Source of the DNA: Thamnidium elegans
Lineage: Eukaryota > Mucoromycota > Mucoromycetes > Mucorales > Mucoraceae
Reading direction: 5' to 3'
NCBI GenBank assembly: GCA_025201345.1
Contig: JAIXMG010000032.1
Coordinates: 186,001 to 250,000, forward strand
Length of the DNA: 64,000 bases
In this document: positions 46,251-56,555 of the stretch, in pieces
Layout: each line of letters starts with the position of its first letter
Position numbering within the stretch: the first letter of the stretch is position 1
Notes under the pieces: generated by a model
The model's database searches: none
What the model saw: only the letters and a program-made list of their open reading frames with translations
Told to the model about the DNA's origin: nothing
Program-made: the position numbers and the translations under genes

Positions 46251-46386
46251 GTACATTTTTCGAAAATAAAATGGAACATTCAACCAATTAAATTAGAACT
46301 TAATTTGGAAACACTTTTTAAAAATCAAAATAAAAATTAGAGAAAGTTATTTTAATTCCAGCGTTTTATTTCCAACTTGCTCCATT

Positions 46387-48045
46387 ATGCGTCCGCCATT
46401 CCCTCATGGTATTAATCCTAACTTTAAAATCAATGAAACAGAGGCTAAAAAGCATAAGCTATATAAATCAATTATTGGTATACCTGTGTCAAAATGGAGT
46501 TCAACTTCTGAACTGGTTAAAAACGCGTTAGATAAAAATCCTAAAAGTGACGAAAAGACCTACGATAAGTTCAAAGCTGCTTTTAAGACTATTAGCAAGC
46601 AATTTATTCAGCAACCTGCCTTGGTTCGTTTTACAAAACTTTTGGTTGAATATATGAATTTGGAGACCACCAGGAATAAATATAATGATGACATTGAAGA
46701 CGCTGTTTTAGACAGCATGCTCGCAATAGAAGAAAAAAGGTCTAGAAAAAGAATCAAAATCGCGCAAACTCAAAATCTCAACAAGGAGCTTTCTGCCGAA
46801 ATCGGTTGCTCTTCGACAGTAGCTGAGGAAGATGAAAATGATACTGTTGCTGATGATTCGAGCAATATCACTGGGGAAGCGGAAGACGAGACAGACTACA
46901 TACAAAAAAAAATCTATGAAGACGCAGAGAAACTTCATGGTAGATATAAAGAGAGTGATGATTTGACTCCTGTCGAAAGGAAACGTATGTGCGCCGGTCT
47001 TTCTGGGATGCTTGATATCAGTGATAGCTCATACCATAGCCAGAGATTTCTGTTTAGCACCAGTAAATGGGAGAATGTAAATGAATATTACGCTCGATTT
47101 AGACAGTCATTTATTCACACAAAACTTGATTCAAATCTTGATTCCTTATATGAAATATGGGACACTATTTACAAGACGCTTACAACGGACCACAACTTCT
47201 TTCAAGCCCGAAAAACCTTCAATCGCCTCTCTAGTGAAAACGATATTAATGAATACACTTTTAAACAACTACAAATAATTGATTATTTTCTCGACACCTT
47301 TGACAATAAGCAATTTATTCTGAATCCTAAAGATCTGATGAAATTAACGGAACGAGACTACGAATCACAGATCTGGGTTCCTCTCTTCACCAAATTATTC
47401 AACATAAAAAAAATCTTTCTAGTCCGAATCAAGGCAGGTGAATCAGTGCCTGAAGAATCAACAAAAAAGAAAGCCGAACAGTATGGAACCGATAAGAATG
47501 TTATTGGATTTAAAGTCGACTTAAGGCTGATTCACGACCATAAGAAGTTAGAAATAGATTTGGCAAGCACTGAAGTATCTCTTCCGTGCGCTGATGAAGT
47601 CAAATTGTGTCATGATGAATCCAAGTTACTAAGAGAATCCATGATTAATACAGAAACGATACATCACCTTATAAAAAGCGAAGATTATATATATACCTGG
47701 ACTATTAGAATTAGTGGTTTGACTGCTGTCTTCTCAAAAGTTCTTTATGATGACGAACACAAGATATATGTCAACATTTATCAATTCACATTTCATTTTC
47801 CTACCTGTATCAGTGAGCTTGAAGATTTAAAAGACAATCTGGAATTGTTGTTCAAATTTAAAGAAGATACCGAGCGAATTGCAAACAAAGTTCAAAAAGC
47901 ATTGAAACATACCGAACGTCAAAATTATCGTTCTGAAGACTTTTCCCCTGAAAGGAAGGTCGCTCCTGAACCATCGATATATTTTACTCCGCCTAGAAAC
48001 GAAGCACGCCGCTCAGTTCTGCCATTTAAAGGTAAAGCTCTTTGA
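46387..48045 (+). CDS. Unrecognised 552-residue protein inside the TIR element
   Basis: A single long exon, ATG 46387 to TGA 48043-48045, without introns, unlike its many-exon neighbours. Residues 130-180 are acidic (EEDENDTVADDSS). The C-terminal half has folded-protein character: YESQIWVPLFTKLFNIKKIF, IKAGESVPEESTKKKAEQYG, IGFKVDLRLIHDHKKLEIDL, ASTEVSLPCADEVK, DESKLLRESMINTETIHHL. The order E...D-L-R...E-x-S...K is reminiscent of PD-(D/E)XK nuclease-like proteins, but I cannot establish this. The end (SIYFTPPRNEARRS) is Pro/Arg-rich. Intron-less structure and position within inverted repeats suggest a mobile-element gene. A lineage-specific cellular gene is the alternative. Confidence 0.75.
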   Translation: MRPPFPHGINPNFKINETEAKKHKLYKSIIGIPVSKWSSTSELVKNALDKNPKSDEKTYDKFKAAFKTISKQFIQQPALVRFTKLLVEYMNLETTRNKYNDDIEDAVLDSMLAIEEKRSRKRIKIAQTQNLNKELSAEIGCSSTVAEEDENDTVADDSSNITGEAEDETDYIQKKIYEDAEKLHGRYKESDDLTPVERKRMCAGLSGMLDISDSSYHSQRFLFSTSKWENVNEYYARFRQSFIHTKLDSNLDSLYEIWDTIYKTLTTDHNFFQARKTFNRLSSENDINEYTFKQLQIIDYFLDTFDNKQFILNPKDLMKLTERDYESQIWVPLFTKLFNIKKIFLVRIKAGESVPEESTKKKAEQYGTDKNVIGFKVDLRLIHDHKKLEIDLASTEVSLPCADEVKLCHDESKLLRESMINTETIHHLIKSEDYIYTWTIRISGLTAVFSKVLYDDEHKIYVNIYQFTFHFPTCISELEDLKDNLELLFKFKEDTERIANKVQKALKHTERQNYRSEDFSPERKVAPEPSIYFTPPRNEARRSVLPFKGKAL

Positions 48046-48292
48046 TTAAACAAAGTTAACCATTATACGACTAAACAGTACAACTTTTTTTTTTATCTTA
48101 TTCTATTTGAACAATTATTATCGCTGTTTACAATATATTATGATTTCTATTGATGTATAATGTTTATTAATAAAATCGCTTTGGTTCAAATTATTTGTTA
48201 TTGAAGATACCAAGGATATCAAGAAACAAGTGAAACTTTAATAATTTACATATTGACCAAGCGCCATTTAGTCTGTAAAATTAAACGATAGT

Positions 48293-49190
48293 GTATATAT
48301 CGCGCAAGTGCTTAGAATAAAATCACTTGGTATAACCGTGACCACACACTGACCAATTGCTTAGACATCGATTCGACTGTAACATCGAAAAGATGTTGTG
48401 GTTGTGCCTAAGTAGTTCAATGTGGTGTTTGTACGGATCCCTAGATTTAATATAGCCACGGAACATAATCTATTACAGAAATTCAAAAAAAAAAAAAAAA
48501 AAAAAAGGACTCGCCAAATATGTTAGTAAAGCTAAGATCAAAATATTGTAATGAATGAACGAAATTACCTTATTTTGAACTTCATCATGTCAATTAAAGG
48601 CTATTGTAAAATCCGGATTATATTCAGAGAACCACTACTCCATACCGCACAAGATTGATAGTATATATCGCGCAAGTGCTTAGAATAAAATCACTTGGTA
48701 TAACCGTGACCACACACTGACCAATTGCTTAGACATCGATTCGACTGTAACATCGAAAAGATGTTGTGGTTGTGCCTAAGTAGTTCAATGTGGTGTTTGT
48801 ACGGATCCCTAGATTTAATATAGCCACGGAACATAATCTATTACAGAAATTCAAAAAAAAAAAAAAAAAAAAAAGGACTCGCCAAATATGTTAGTAAAGC
48901 TAAGATCAAAATATTGTAATGAATGAACGAAATTACCTTATTTTGAACTTCATCATGTCAATTAAAGGCTATTGTAAAATCCGGATTATATTCAGAGAAC
49001 CACTACTCCATACCGCACAAGATTGATAGTATATATCGCGCAAGTGCTTAGAATAAAATCACTTGGTATAACCGTGACCACACACTGACCAATTGCTTAG
49101 ACATCGATTCGACTGTAACATCGAAAAGATGTTGTGGTTGTGCCTAAGTAGTTCAATGTGGTGTTTGTACGGATCCCTAGATTTAACATA
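48293..49190. repeat. Tandem repeat, 368 bp unit, about 2.4 copies
   Basis: Units start at GTATATATCGCGCAAGTGC near 48293, 48661 and 49029; the spacing is 368 bp both times. Units 1 and 2 appear identical including an A run of about 22; unit 3 stops matching at ATTTAACATAGCCA near 49180. Each unit holds CAAGTG...CACTTG and a CCGTGACCACAC...GTGGTGTTTGTACGG pairing that could form an imperfect hairpin. No ORF. Confidence 0.9.
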
Positions 49191-49328
49191 GCCAAGAAAT
49201 GTACGCCAATTACAGTCTATTTTAGATTAAAAGCAAAAGCGTCTAATTTGAACTTAATAGAATAAAATTTTTGTAATCCTCCTAATTTTTATTTTGATTG
49301 GCAGGTCACGAATCTGAATACTAAGTTC

Positions 49329-49360
49329 AAAAAATGTTTGATTTGAGAATGGAAGCACTG
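49329..49360. repeat. Right terminal inverted repeat of the orphan-ORF element
   Basis: Reads inward from 49360 as CAGTGCTTCCATTCTCAAA, pairing with the left end; a shared GAACTTAG lies slightly further in. Confidence 0.6.
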
Positions 49361-50081
49361 CATTATATTTTACGATTAAGGGGGGCGTAAACCTTTTTCT
49401 TTCGGTCCAAAGCTTATTTTTTTTTTTGGGGGTACAGTGTGCACAACTTTTAATCTCGATACATATTAAAAAAAAAAGCGGCACAAAAAAAAGAAAAAAA
49501 AAAGAGAGGAAACTTAATGGCTCCCCTAATCTACATTAGTTGTAAGCACGACTTCAAAAGTTCTACTTGTTTAATAATTGTAATACTCCTAATAAAGTTT
49601 ATTGTTTCCTAATTATGTGCTGTAGTATATTTAACATATACGTTTTACTCTTTGATTTATTGATACCTGACAGTTATAATTATGTAATACATGGATAGAG
49701 ATAAAGTGCTCGGTTGGTACTATGTTTATGGTGTTTAAAAGTAGGATGCGTCTAGATTAGAGTGAGACAAAACTTTAAATATAATCAGTGATAACTTTTT
49801 TTCTGTTTCTTCTAGTGGTAGGTAGTTTATAAAACTTATAACTAATCATATATTTAAGTAGTTATTTATATTTTCTTTTCATTTACTATTAAACAGAGTG
49901 GTTTTAAATATCAAGTAATCACTGAAGTTAACAAAGACTTTTAAAAGTTTTGGATATCAGTTATGAAGAATAGTTCCTTTTCTTTTACTTATTTACAACA
50001 ACGCATATATATATATATATATATATACTATGTAGATACAGAGAAACAAGTACAAAAGCCTTATAGTGTAGGCTATTTTAT
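49361..50081. other. Intergenic region
   Basis: No gene seen. An (AT)n run is at about 50004-50027, just downstream of the AIP1 stop on its strand, likely in the 3' untranslated region. Confidence 0.45.
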
Positions 50082-52171
50082 TTAGAATGTGACATTCCAT
50101 ACACGAACGGCGGCATCTTGTCCAACAGATACTACTGTTAAATCACTGGTATTATTCAAAAATTTAACGTTGTTGACAGCATCAACATGAGCGTTCTTTA
50201 TGGCAACCTTCTTGAATGGGTTTTCACGGCACCAAACATAAACATTGGTATCGATGCTTCCACTAACTAAATAGCCGCCGCACTTGGACCAGTCTAATGA
50301 AGTGATACGACTGGAGTGGAATACCCATTTTTGAATAACAGGTTCCTTTGTTTCAGTATCATAAACAAAAATTTTACCAACACTATCGCCAACTGCAAGT
50401 AAGTTCAATTGAGGGTGAACAGCCAAAGATGTAATGTTACCAAGATTTCTATCTAATTCTCCAGAAAGCGTCAAATTGCCTCCATTTAAATCATATACAC
50501 GGACCTTATTATCTTGACCACCAACAAAAACAGTCTTACTATCAAGACTGATTTCAGCAGTAGAAGGAGTAAAGCCAGGGTCCTCAAGTTGGCCAATTTT
50601 TTCAAGTTGACAGTTATAGATCAAGACAGAGTCTCTGGTTGCAACAACAGTGGTTTTATCGTTGGATACAGAAATTGAAGAAGGAAGAGATCCAGTAGAA
50701 ATAATCTTTTCGGTAAACTTACAATCAGCGATAGATCCGTGACGAATGGTATCATCCATAGCGGCAGATACTAATTCGTTATCAATTGATGATAATGCAG
50801 TGACTTGGTTTTTATGTCCATCTCCTTCAACACGTTCCGCAGTAGTATGATCACCTTCAGATCCGTACTTCCAACCAAATACACGACCGTCATAAGAACC
50901 AGTGAAAAAAGTATCTTCTTTAGATACAGAAAGAGCAGTGATTGCCTTACTATGGCCATCAATACTACGAGAAATTTTACTAGTATTCTTATCCAAATAA
51001 CTAAATTCGCCAGATAATGAAGCTGTAACTAAATGATCTCCCTTCCATAAATTGCCAACTTGTTGATTGTCGATAGCATTAGCAGCAGAATTAATTTCAA
51101 AGGTACTTATTCACAAAGTTAATTACACAAAACTAAAAAAAAAAAAAAACACACTAAAGTACTCACTTTACAACAGTCTTGGCATTAACATCCCAGATCT
51201 TGGCAGTGTAATCAGCAGAAGAAGATAATAATTGAGTACTATCAGGAGACCATGCAATAGAGAATACACCAGCAGTATGGGTGTTTTCAGCAGTTGACAA
51301 TTCATCAATTTTATCGCCAGTCTTACCATCATATAAAAATATTTTACCATCTGCACCAGCACTTGCAAAGAAATCACCATTAGGTGAAAATTGTACAGAA
51401 TGAACAAAACGCGTATGATCACGAATCGTCTTTACGTATTTAAATGGAACACCAGTGAAAAAGGCGACAGTCATATCATCAGAAGCAGTAACTGCTTTAA
51501 AAGGACGCTGTTGACGAATACTAACACTGTTGATCACTTTAGAATGACCCGTAATTTCTCCAACAGAGGATAAAGTGTCAAAGGAAAAGGCGTGACCGAA
51601 ACTTTCTTTACCTTCTCCAACACCAATAAGTCGCTTACTTTCACTATCCCAAGCAATATCGCTAATCTTTCCAGAGATGGGACGAATTTCATTCTTGAGA
51701 ATATGTTCTTCATTAACCGTATCCCAAATACGAATATTACCATTGACATCTAAAATAGACTAGTGAGATATTGAAATATTAAAGGAATGGAAGAGCTTTA
51801 AAATTGTTTACCTCCAGATGCCATATAGTAACCACTAGGACTAAAACGGGCTACTGAAGTTTGAGCTTTGTGGCCGACATATTCGGTGGCAATAGAAGGG
51901 TTCTGTTATCAAAACAACGGAAAGGTTTAGTAAAAGGGGGGCAACCGCGTTTTTTTTTTTTTTTTGTACTTTACCTCCAAGTTTCTAATAAAAACGGACT
52001 TGCCGTTGGTATAAGTGAATGACTCGCCCTTGGGATCAGCGTCGAGTTTAATAGACTCTCCACGACAGGTATAAGGAAGAGGGGCAAAAGTATATTCTAC
52101 AAAACTATACGTTAGTTACGGTTTAAAGAGTTTTTTTTTTTTTATATATAGTTACTTTTGGTGTATGCCAT
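50082..52171 (-). CDS. AIP1: Actin-interacting protein 1 (WD-repeat, WDR1 family)
   Basis: Five exons from ATG 52171 (MAYTKKYTFAPLPYTCRG) to TAA 50082-50084, about 600 residues. WD repeats cover the chain, for example GHSKVINSVSIRQQRPF, DHTRFVHSVQFSPNGDFFAS, GVFSIAWSPDSTQLLSSSAD, KIWDVNAK, and at the end VVSVGQDAAVRVWNV. The family folds into two seven-bladed propellers and helps cofilin disassemble actin filaments, capping severed ends. N-terminal text GESIKLDADPKGESFTYTNG and NPSIATEYVGHKAQTSVARF are typical of AIP1. The first coding exon has only 16 nt. Confidence 0.93.
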
Positions 52172-53076
52172 TTTTTCAAGCAGGAAGAAAAGGTAAGTAA
52201 AAGAAAAACTATTTAGCCCGCGCAAAATCTGTACCTATAACTTTGTCGGTATTCCAAACCCCCCTAAAAATGGTAATACTATGTGAAATCTATTTTCTGT
52301 ATCTTTAACTTGTAAGTTTAGTCTTATGTTGACGTAGTCATCTTGAAAAAAAAAAATATACTAGTGCAACAGAAATCGCTAAAAAAAAATCGCTCAAAAA
52401 TTTAGCATAAATGTATGCGAATTTAAAGAAGGCTTTTATTCGAACTCTTGAAGGAGAGTCACGACGGAATCTATCTACTATACCTTATATATATATCTCA
52501 GCCCAAGAATACAATTACGTAAAAATTTTGACGCCCCTTTGTGAAAGGTATTCTTTTTTTTTAGAGACAATGCAAAAATAAACTCGAGTTGTATATGACC
52601 CAACTGGCTATCTGAGTCAGTTAAATTCTGTCGCTGTACAACAGTTGGTTAGACTGACAGGTCAATTTACCGGGTATTTTTTTTAAAAAAAAAAAGCTGC
52701 CCTGTGTATATCAAGCTTTTTTTTCTTCATCTTAAATCAGAGTATAGTTGTTTATCATTAACGTTAGTTATATCGTTCAGGTCATATTTATCGTATTAAT
52801 ATTACTATTTATAAATCAATCACGAGTTTATACTTCTAAAAAAAAGTATATTACGAGACTTGTACACATTTGTTAAAATGATGTCGTATGCTTAGCATAT
52901 AGGTACGAGAAAAAATAAAACGAAGGAAGGAGGCGCAAGTATCCTATATTTTCATGACGCATTGTACAACGCAATTAACTCATATGACAAACGATTATTT
53001 AGACTAAAAAAAATGTTTATCAAGATAAATAAACTGATTTAGTTTTATACATTTTCTTAACATTAAATTTTCTTTT
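52172..53076. other. Intergenic region between divergent AIP1 and GRDP genes
   Basis: No gene seen. It should contain both promoters. A T/A tract (T11 then A11) lies near 52678-52696. CCAACTGGC near 52600 and its near-complement ACAGTTGGTTAG near 52640 form a small imperfect palindrome. Confidence 0.4.
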
Positions 53077-53334
53077 ATGTTTTCTGAAAATAAACCGCCA
53101 GAATCCAAGCTCACAGATGAGTTTCCGTCTTTCTACTCAGCTGTTACTGTGCCTAACTGCTGGTACTATCTATCGTTGCTAGAGAGATTCGTTGATATCA
53201 CCAGCTCTATGCCGCAAAATATTCTAAAGATGTACCTCGTTCGAGCAGAATATCGCTATTTCAAATGGATGTACAAAAATAAGAAGCATCGTTTAATTAA
53301 ACAATCTATACCACCAATTGGTAAATAGCATATG

Positions 53335-53370
<36 letters not shown>

Positions 53371-54491
53371 TATGAAATATGTATCCTGATCTGCATTATT
53401 TTAGATGTTGCGTTTTTTTGGCAAGCGCACTTACTTAGCCCTGTAAGATATCAAGAAGATATAATGCGTATGGAACCTTTCAATACAACCAGAATTCCTC
53501 TCAAAGAAATTGTAAAAAAAAAAGAAAAACCGATGGCTATATTAGGCATATATATACTAACTTACCTCTTTATGAAATTAGCATGAGGCGCAAGATAAAC
53601 TTAAAAAATCTGTAGAACGCGAGTGGATCTCAGTAATGAAAGATGAACCATATGATTTAACAAGAGATGCGCTTATTAAAAAAGGAAGCTGCGCATTCGT
53701 CACGTGTATCGTCTGTAACTCTCGTATCAGATCCCCATGGTACAAAGTAAACCGAACTATAAGCGCAAATATAATACTAAGTTATTCTATTTACATGATA
53801 GGAAAGAATACACTGAATGGAGAACAGACCATACTATAGCTTTGCACTGCTGCTGTTGCTACAATGCGTTTACTGTAAAACACGTAGGAAAGGCTAATTT
53901 AAATCATGACAACGCTTCTAGAGCCAATGCTATTTCGTAAGTATATCTTTATGGTTCTGGTAAATATAATAAACAAATAAATTTTACTTTGTAGAGGATT
54001 GATGATAAACGCATTAGGGCGTCCACATAAACCGATGTTTATAAGACAATCGCTCCGTCCTGGTAGGGAAATCATGTCGCTTCCTTTTGATGAAGGGTTA
54101 CAGCCGCTTGATGAATACTTAAAGCAAAAAGAGGAGTTCCAATTTAAAAGTATTAATCCTAGCAGTCGAAAAAGTAAATATTGAATAAGACCCTCTTTTT
54201 TTTTTAATACTCACACGATACTCTATGTAGAAACAATTGATGCGATTCAAAGTACATATCTTTGTACGCCTTATAGAGGAAGTTCTATAGATTTAATTCA
54301 GGCAGTAGCTAGACAGTATAAATTTGCGGTCAAAGTAACCAAAGAAATTAATTGGCATGCGCCTCTGGGTATTATTCGTGGTATTCGACGATATACTGAC
54401 TTTCTCGCTGTGATTAAAGAAAACAAATATTTAACCGCTGTTCCTACTTATGAAATTGGTAATACTTTTTAATAATAGACATTTCAAAAGG

Positions 54492-54523
<32 letters not shown>

Positions 54524-55054
54524 AATTTATACCAAATAGATCTTGCATGGCATACTCACATGCTCCACCATAGAAATTATCATACAATGTGCATATCACT
54601 AATTGGAAAAATGATTAATCATGATGATGCTATCCCTGAAGATGATTTAGCCAGCTATGTGAAAATAACAGATATGGCTTGGGAGGCTCGAAATAAAAGA
54701 CTTAAGGAGGCACGTAAGCCTCCACCTTTACCTTTGCATGGCCCTACTTCTATTGAAGAAGAGAATAAGGCGAACAAAGAGACGAAGAAGATCGGCTTTA
54801 GAAATAAGATCAAATCTTTTATAGGCAAAACCGATGGTTCGGAAGCCAAACCCCGAAACAGACCAATTCCAAAGAGCCGAGTTTCTGACGAACCGTTCAT
54901 GTCTGGACCTAGATACATTAAAGGGAGCTATGAGTGCCCTCCACAATACACGCTAAATGAAGAAACTTCTGTAGTTGAAATTAACAACGATTCCAACTAT
55001 GAACCCGAAAAAGCCAGTTTCCATGATAAAAGTAATTGCATCTATATCTGCAAA

Positions 55055-55086
<32 letters not shown>

Positions 55087-56212
55087 TAACTTATCAAACC
55101 GAAATGTTAGGAGCTATTCGAGAGTTTATTGATTTAAATAACTCGGATGAAACTATGGACGCTACTTTTAGCAATGTTAAAAATTCGGTATATGGATTTA
55201 TTGGGTAAATAAAAAATAAAATAAAAAAATAGTGTTATTAACTTTGCGCTTTTAATTAATTATTATAAAAAGGACAAGCACTTGCGGAAGTAAGTAATAA
55301 AACATATTGGTAATATAGTAAATTTAACAATTGCAAATAGATACTGAAATTTTGAATCAATGGACTACCGAAACGTAAGCTATATTTTCTATATATCTCC
55401 TTTATTCTTAACTAAAATATTTTATATCAAATAGGGATGAAAGCAATAGTAAATATGTATATTTTTCCAATGCAGATATCATAGATCCTAACAATATATA
55501 TATATAGATGCACAGATAGTTACGAATAGTGTTTCCCCTAATCATTCAAGTTATACAAAAGGTACGTTCTATAAATACAAAGTCTTATTTACCATAATAA
55601 CCATAAATATAAATATATAAATAGTGTTTAAGACTAGTAAAGTATAAATATCATATGATATATTATAAAACGAATTTTAAAACAAAATACTGTTTTCTAT
55701 TTTTAGGAGGCAACAAAAGTACATTTGTGACCAAACGCAAGGTGTACGAAAAAGTTCGTCGTAAGTACATGTCTTCTCACAATATCGTAAGAGTTAAAAA
55801 ATGTAGCCATGACAAATCTTTCGATTGGCCCGAGATTATGTCTGTATGGATTAAAGCAGCCGAACTGATCAAAGAACTCACAACTTCTTCCTCTGCATGT
55901 GGGGGCTGGGGAAATTGTCAACAGAGCGGTGGTGATTCATTTGGTCTGACTTCTGGATGTAGTGGTGGTGGAGCATATGGTGCCTGCGGCAGCGGAGGAG
56001 TTGTTGGAGTATGCGGTGGTGGTGGAGGAGGATCATCCGTTTGTGGGGGAGGAGGGTCTTCCGCTTGTGGTGGCGGCTCATCCGCTTGTGGTGGAGGAGG
56101 AGGAGGAGGTGGTGGTGGAGGATCTTCCGCTTGTGGAGGAGGTGGAGGCGGCGGAGGTGGAGGAGGCGGAGGATCTTCTGGATGCGGAGGAGGTGGAGGA
56201 GGTGGCTGTTAA
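53077..56212 (+). CDS. GRDP-like (DUF1399) protein with Gly/Cys-rich tail, copy A
   Basis: About a dozen or more exons from ATG 53077 to TAA 56210-56212. GRDP hallmarks: NCWYYLSLLERFVDI, DVAFFWQAHLLSP, EYTEWRTDHTIALHCCCCYN, STYLCTPYRGSSIDLIQAVA and DLAWHTHMLHHRNYH. Further on are VYGFIG, a 17-nt micro-exon encoding TSTCG, then FDWPEIMSVWIKAA. The tail is a low-complexity run of GGGGG, SSACGGG and SSGCGGG. In plants GRDPs act in development and stress; in fungi the role is unknown. An (AAT)n run (55058-55083) falls inside an intron, although the frame reads through it as poly-Asn. Exon count is approximate; phases agree at all junctions I checked. Confidence 0.82.
53339..53367. repeat. (TA)n microsatellite in the first GRDP intron
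   Basis: Alternating TA of about 28 bases directly after the exon-1 donor region. Confidence 0.75.
54491..54520. repeat. Poly-A run of about 30 bases in a GRDP intron
   Basis: An uninterrupted A run between the exon ending TYEIG and the acceptor before DLAWHTHML. Confidence 0.75.
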
Positions 56213-56555
56213 GCACCTTTTACACACCAGTAAACATAAGCGTCGGTTATGCACTATTCTATAAAAAAAAATCCACAACGTAACACACATATCCCGCTAA
56301 ATTAACTAAATAGTAGTGCCCCTGTTCATTTTGCTGAGCATTATTTCATATGTAAACCACAATCAATAAAAACAGCTCAAAATACCATTTAAAGTAAGGT
56401 TTTTTTTTTACAAGTATGACAGAAATATTAAGGTGAATATACTCTTTGTATGTACAAGTTACACAAATTGCATTATTCTAACTTTTTGGGGGTCTCTAAA
56501 AAGTATAATCATTTCCTCTTTTTCTTTTTGTTTTAATTTTTTTTATACAACTATA

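Larger units (their letters stand above)
46219..49360 (+). mobile_element. Putative TIR element with one orphan ORF and internal 368 bp repeats
   Basis: The left end CAGTGCTTCCCACTCTCAAA (46219) is matched in inverted orientation by CAGTGCTTCCATTCTCAAA reading inward from 49360. Similarity continues patchily: GAACTTAG and the 17-base ATCAAAATAAAAATTAG occur in both arms within about 120 bp of the ends. Between them are a 552-codon ORF and a tandem repeat array. Direct flanks (GAAACATA left, CATTATAT right) show no clear target-site duplication, so the ends may be off by a few bases or eroded. No known transposase signature was recognised. Interpretation as a DNA element is inference from the inverted repeats. 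Confidence 0.55.

Noticed and set aside
48293..49190. Tandem array considered as 5S rRNA, snRNA or CRISPR
   Set aside because: No match to 5S or spliceosomal RNA core motifs that I know; units are 368 bp and contiguous with no spacers.
55058..55083. Poly-Asn tract in GRDP copy A
   Set aside because: The junction that preserves similarity to copy B removes this (AAT)n segment as intron.
55878..56290. His/Leu- and Arg/Trp-rich frames over the GRDP tail
   Set aside because: Shadows of the GGN-rich poly-Gly coding region.
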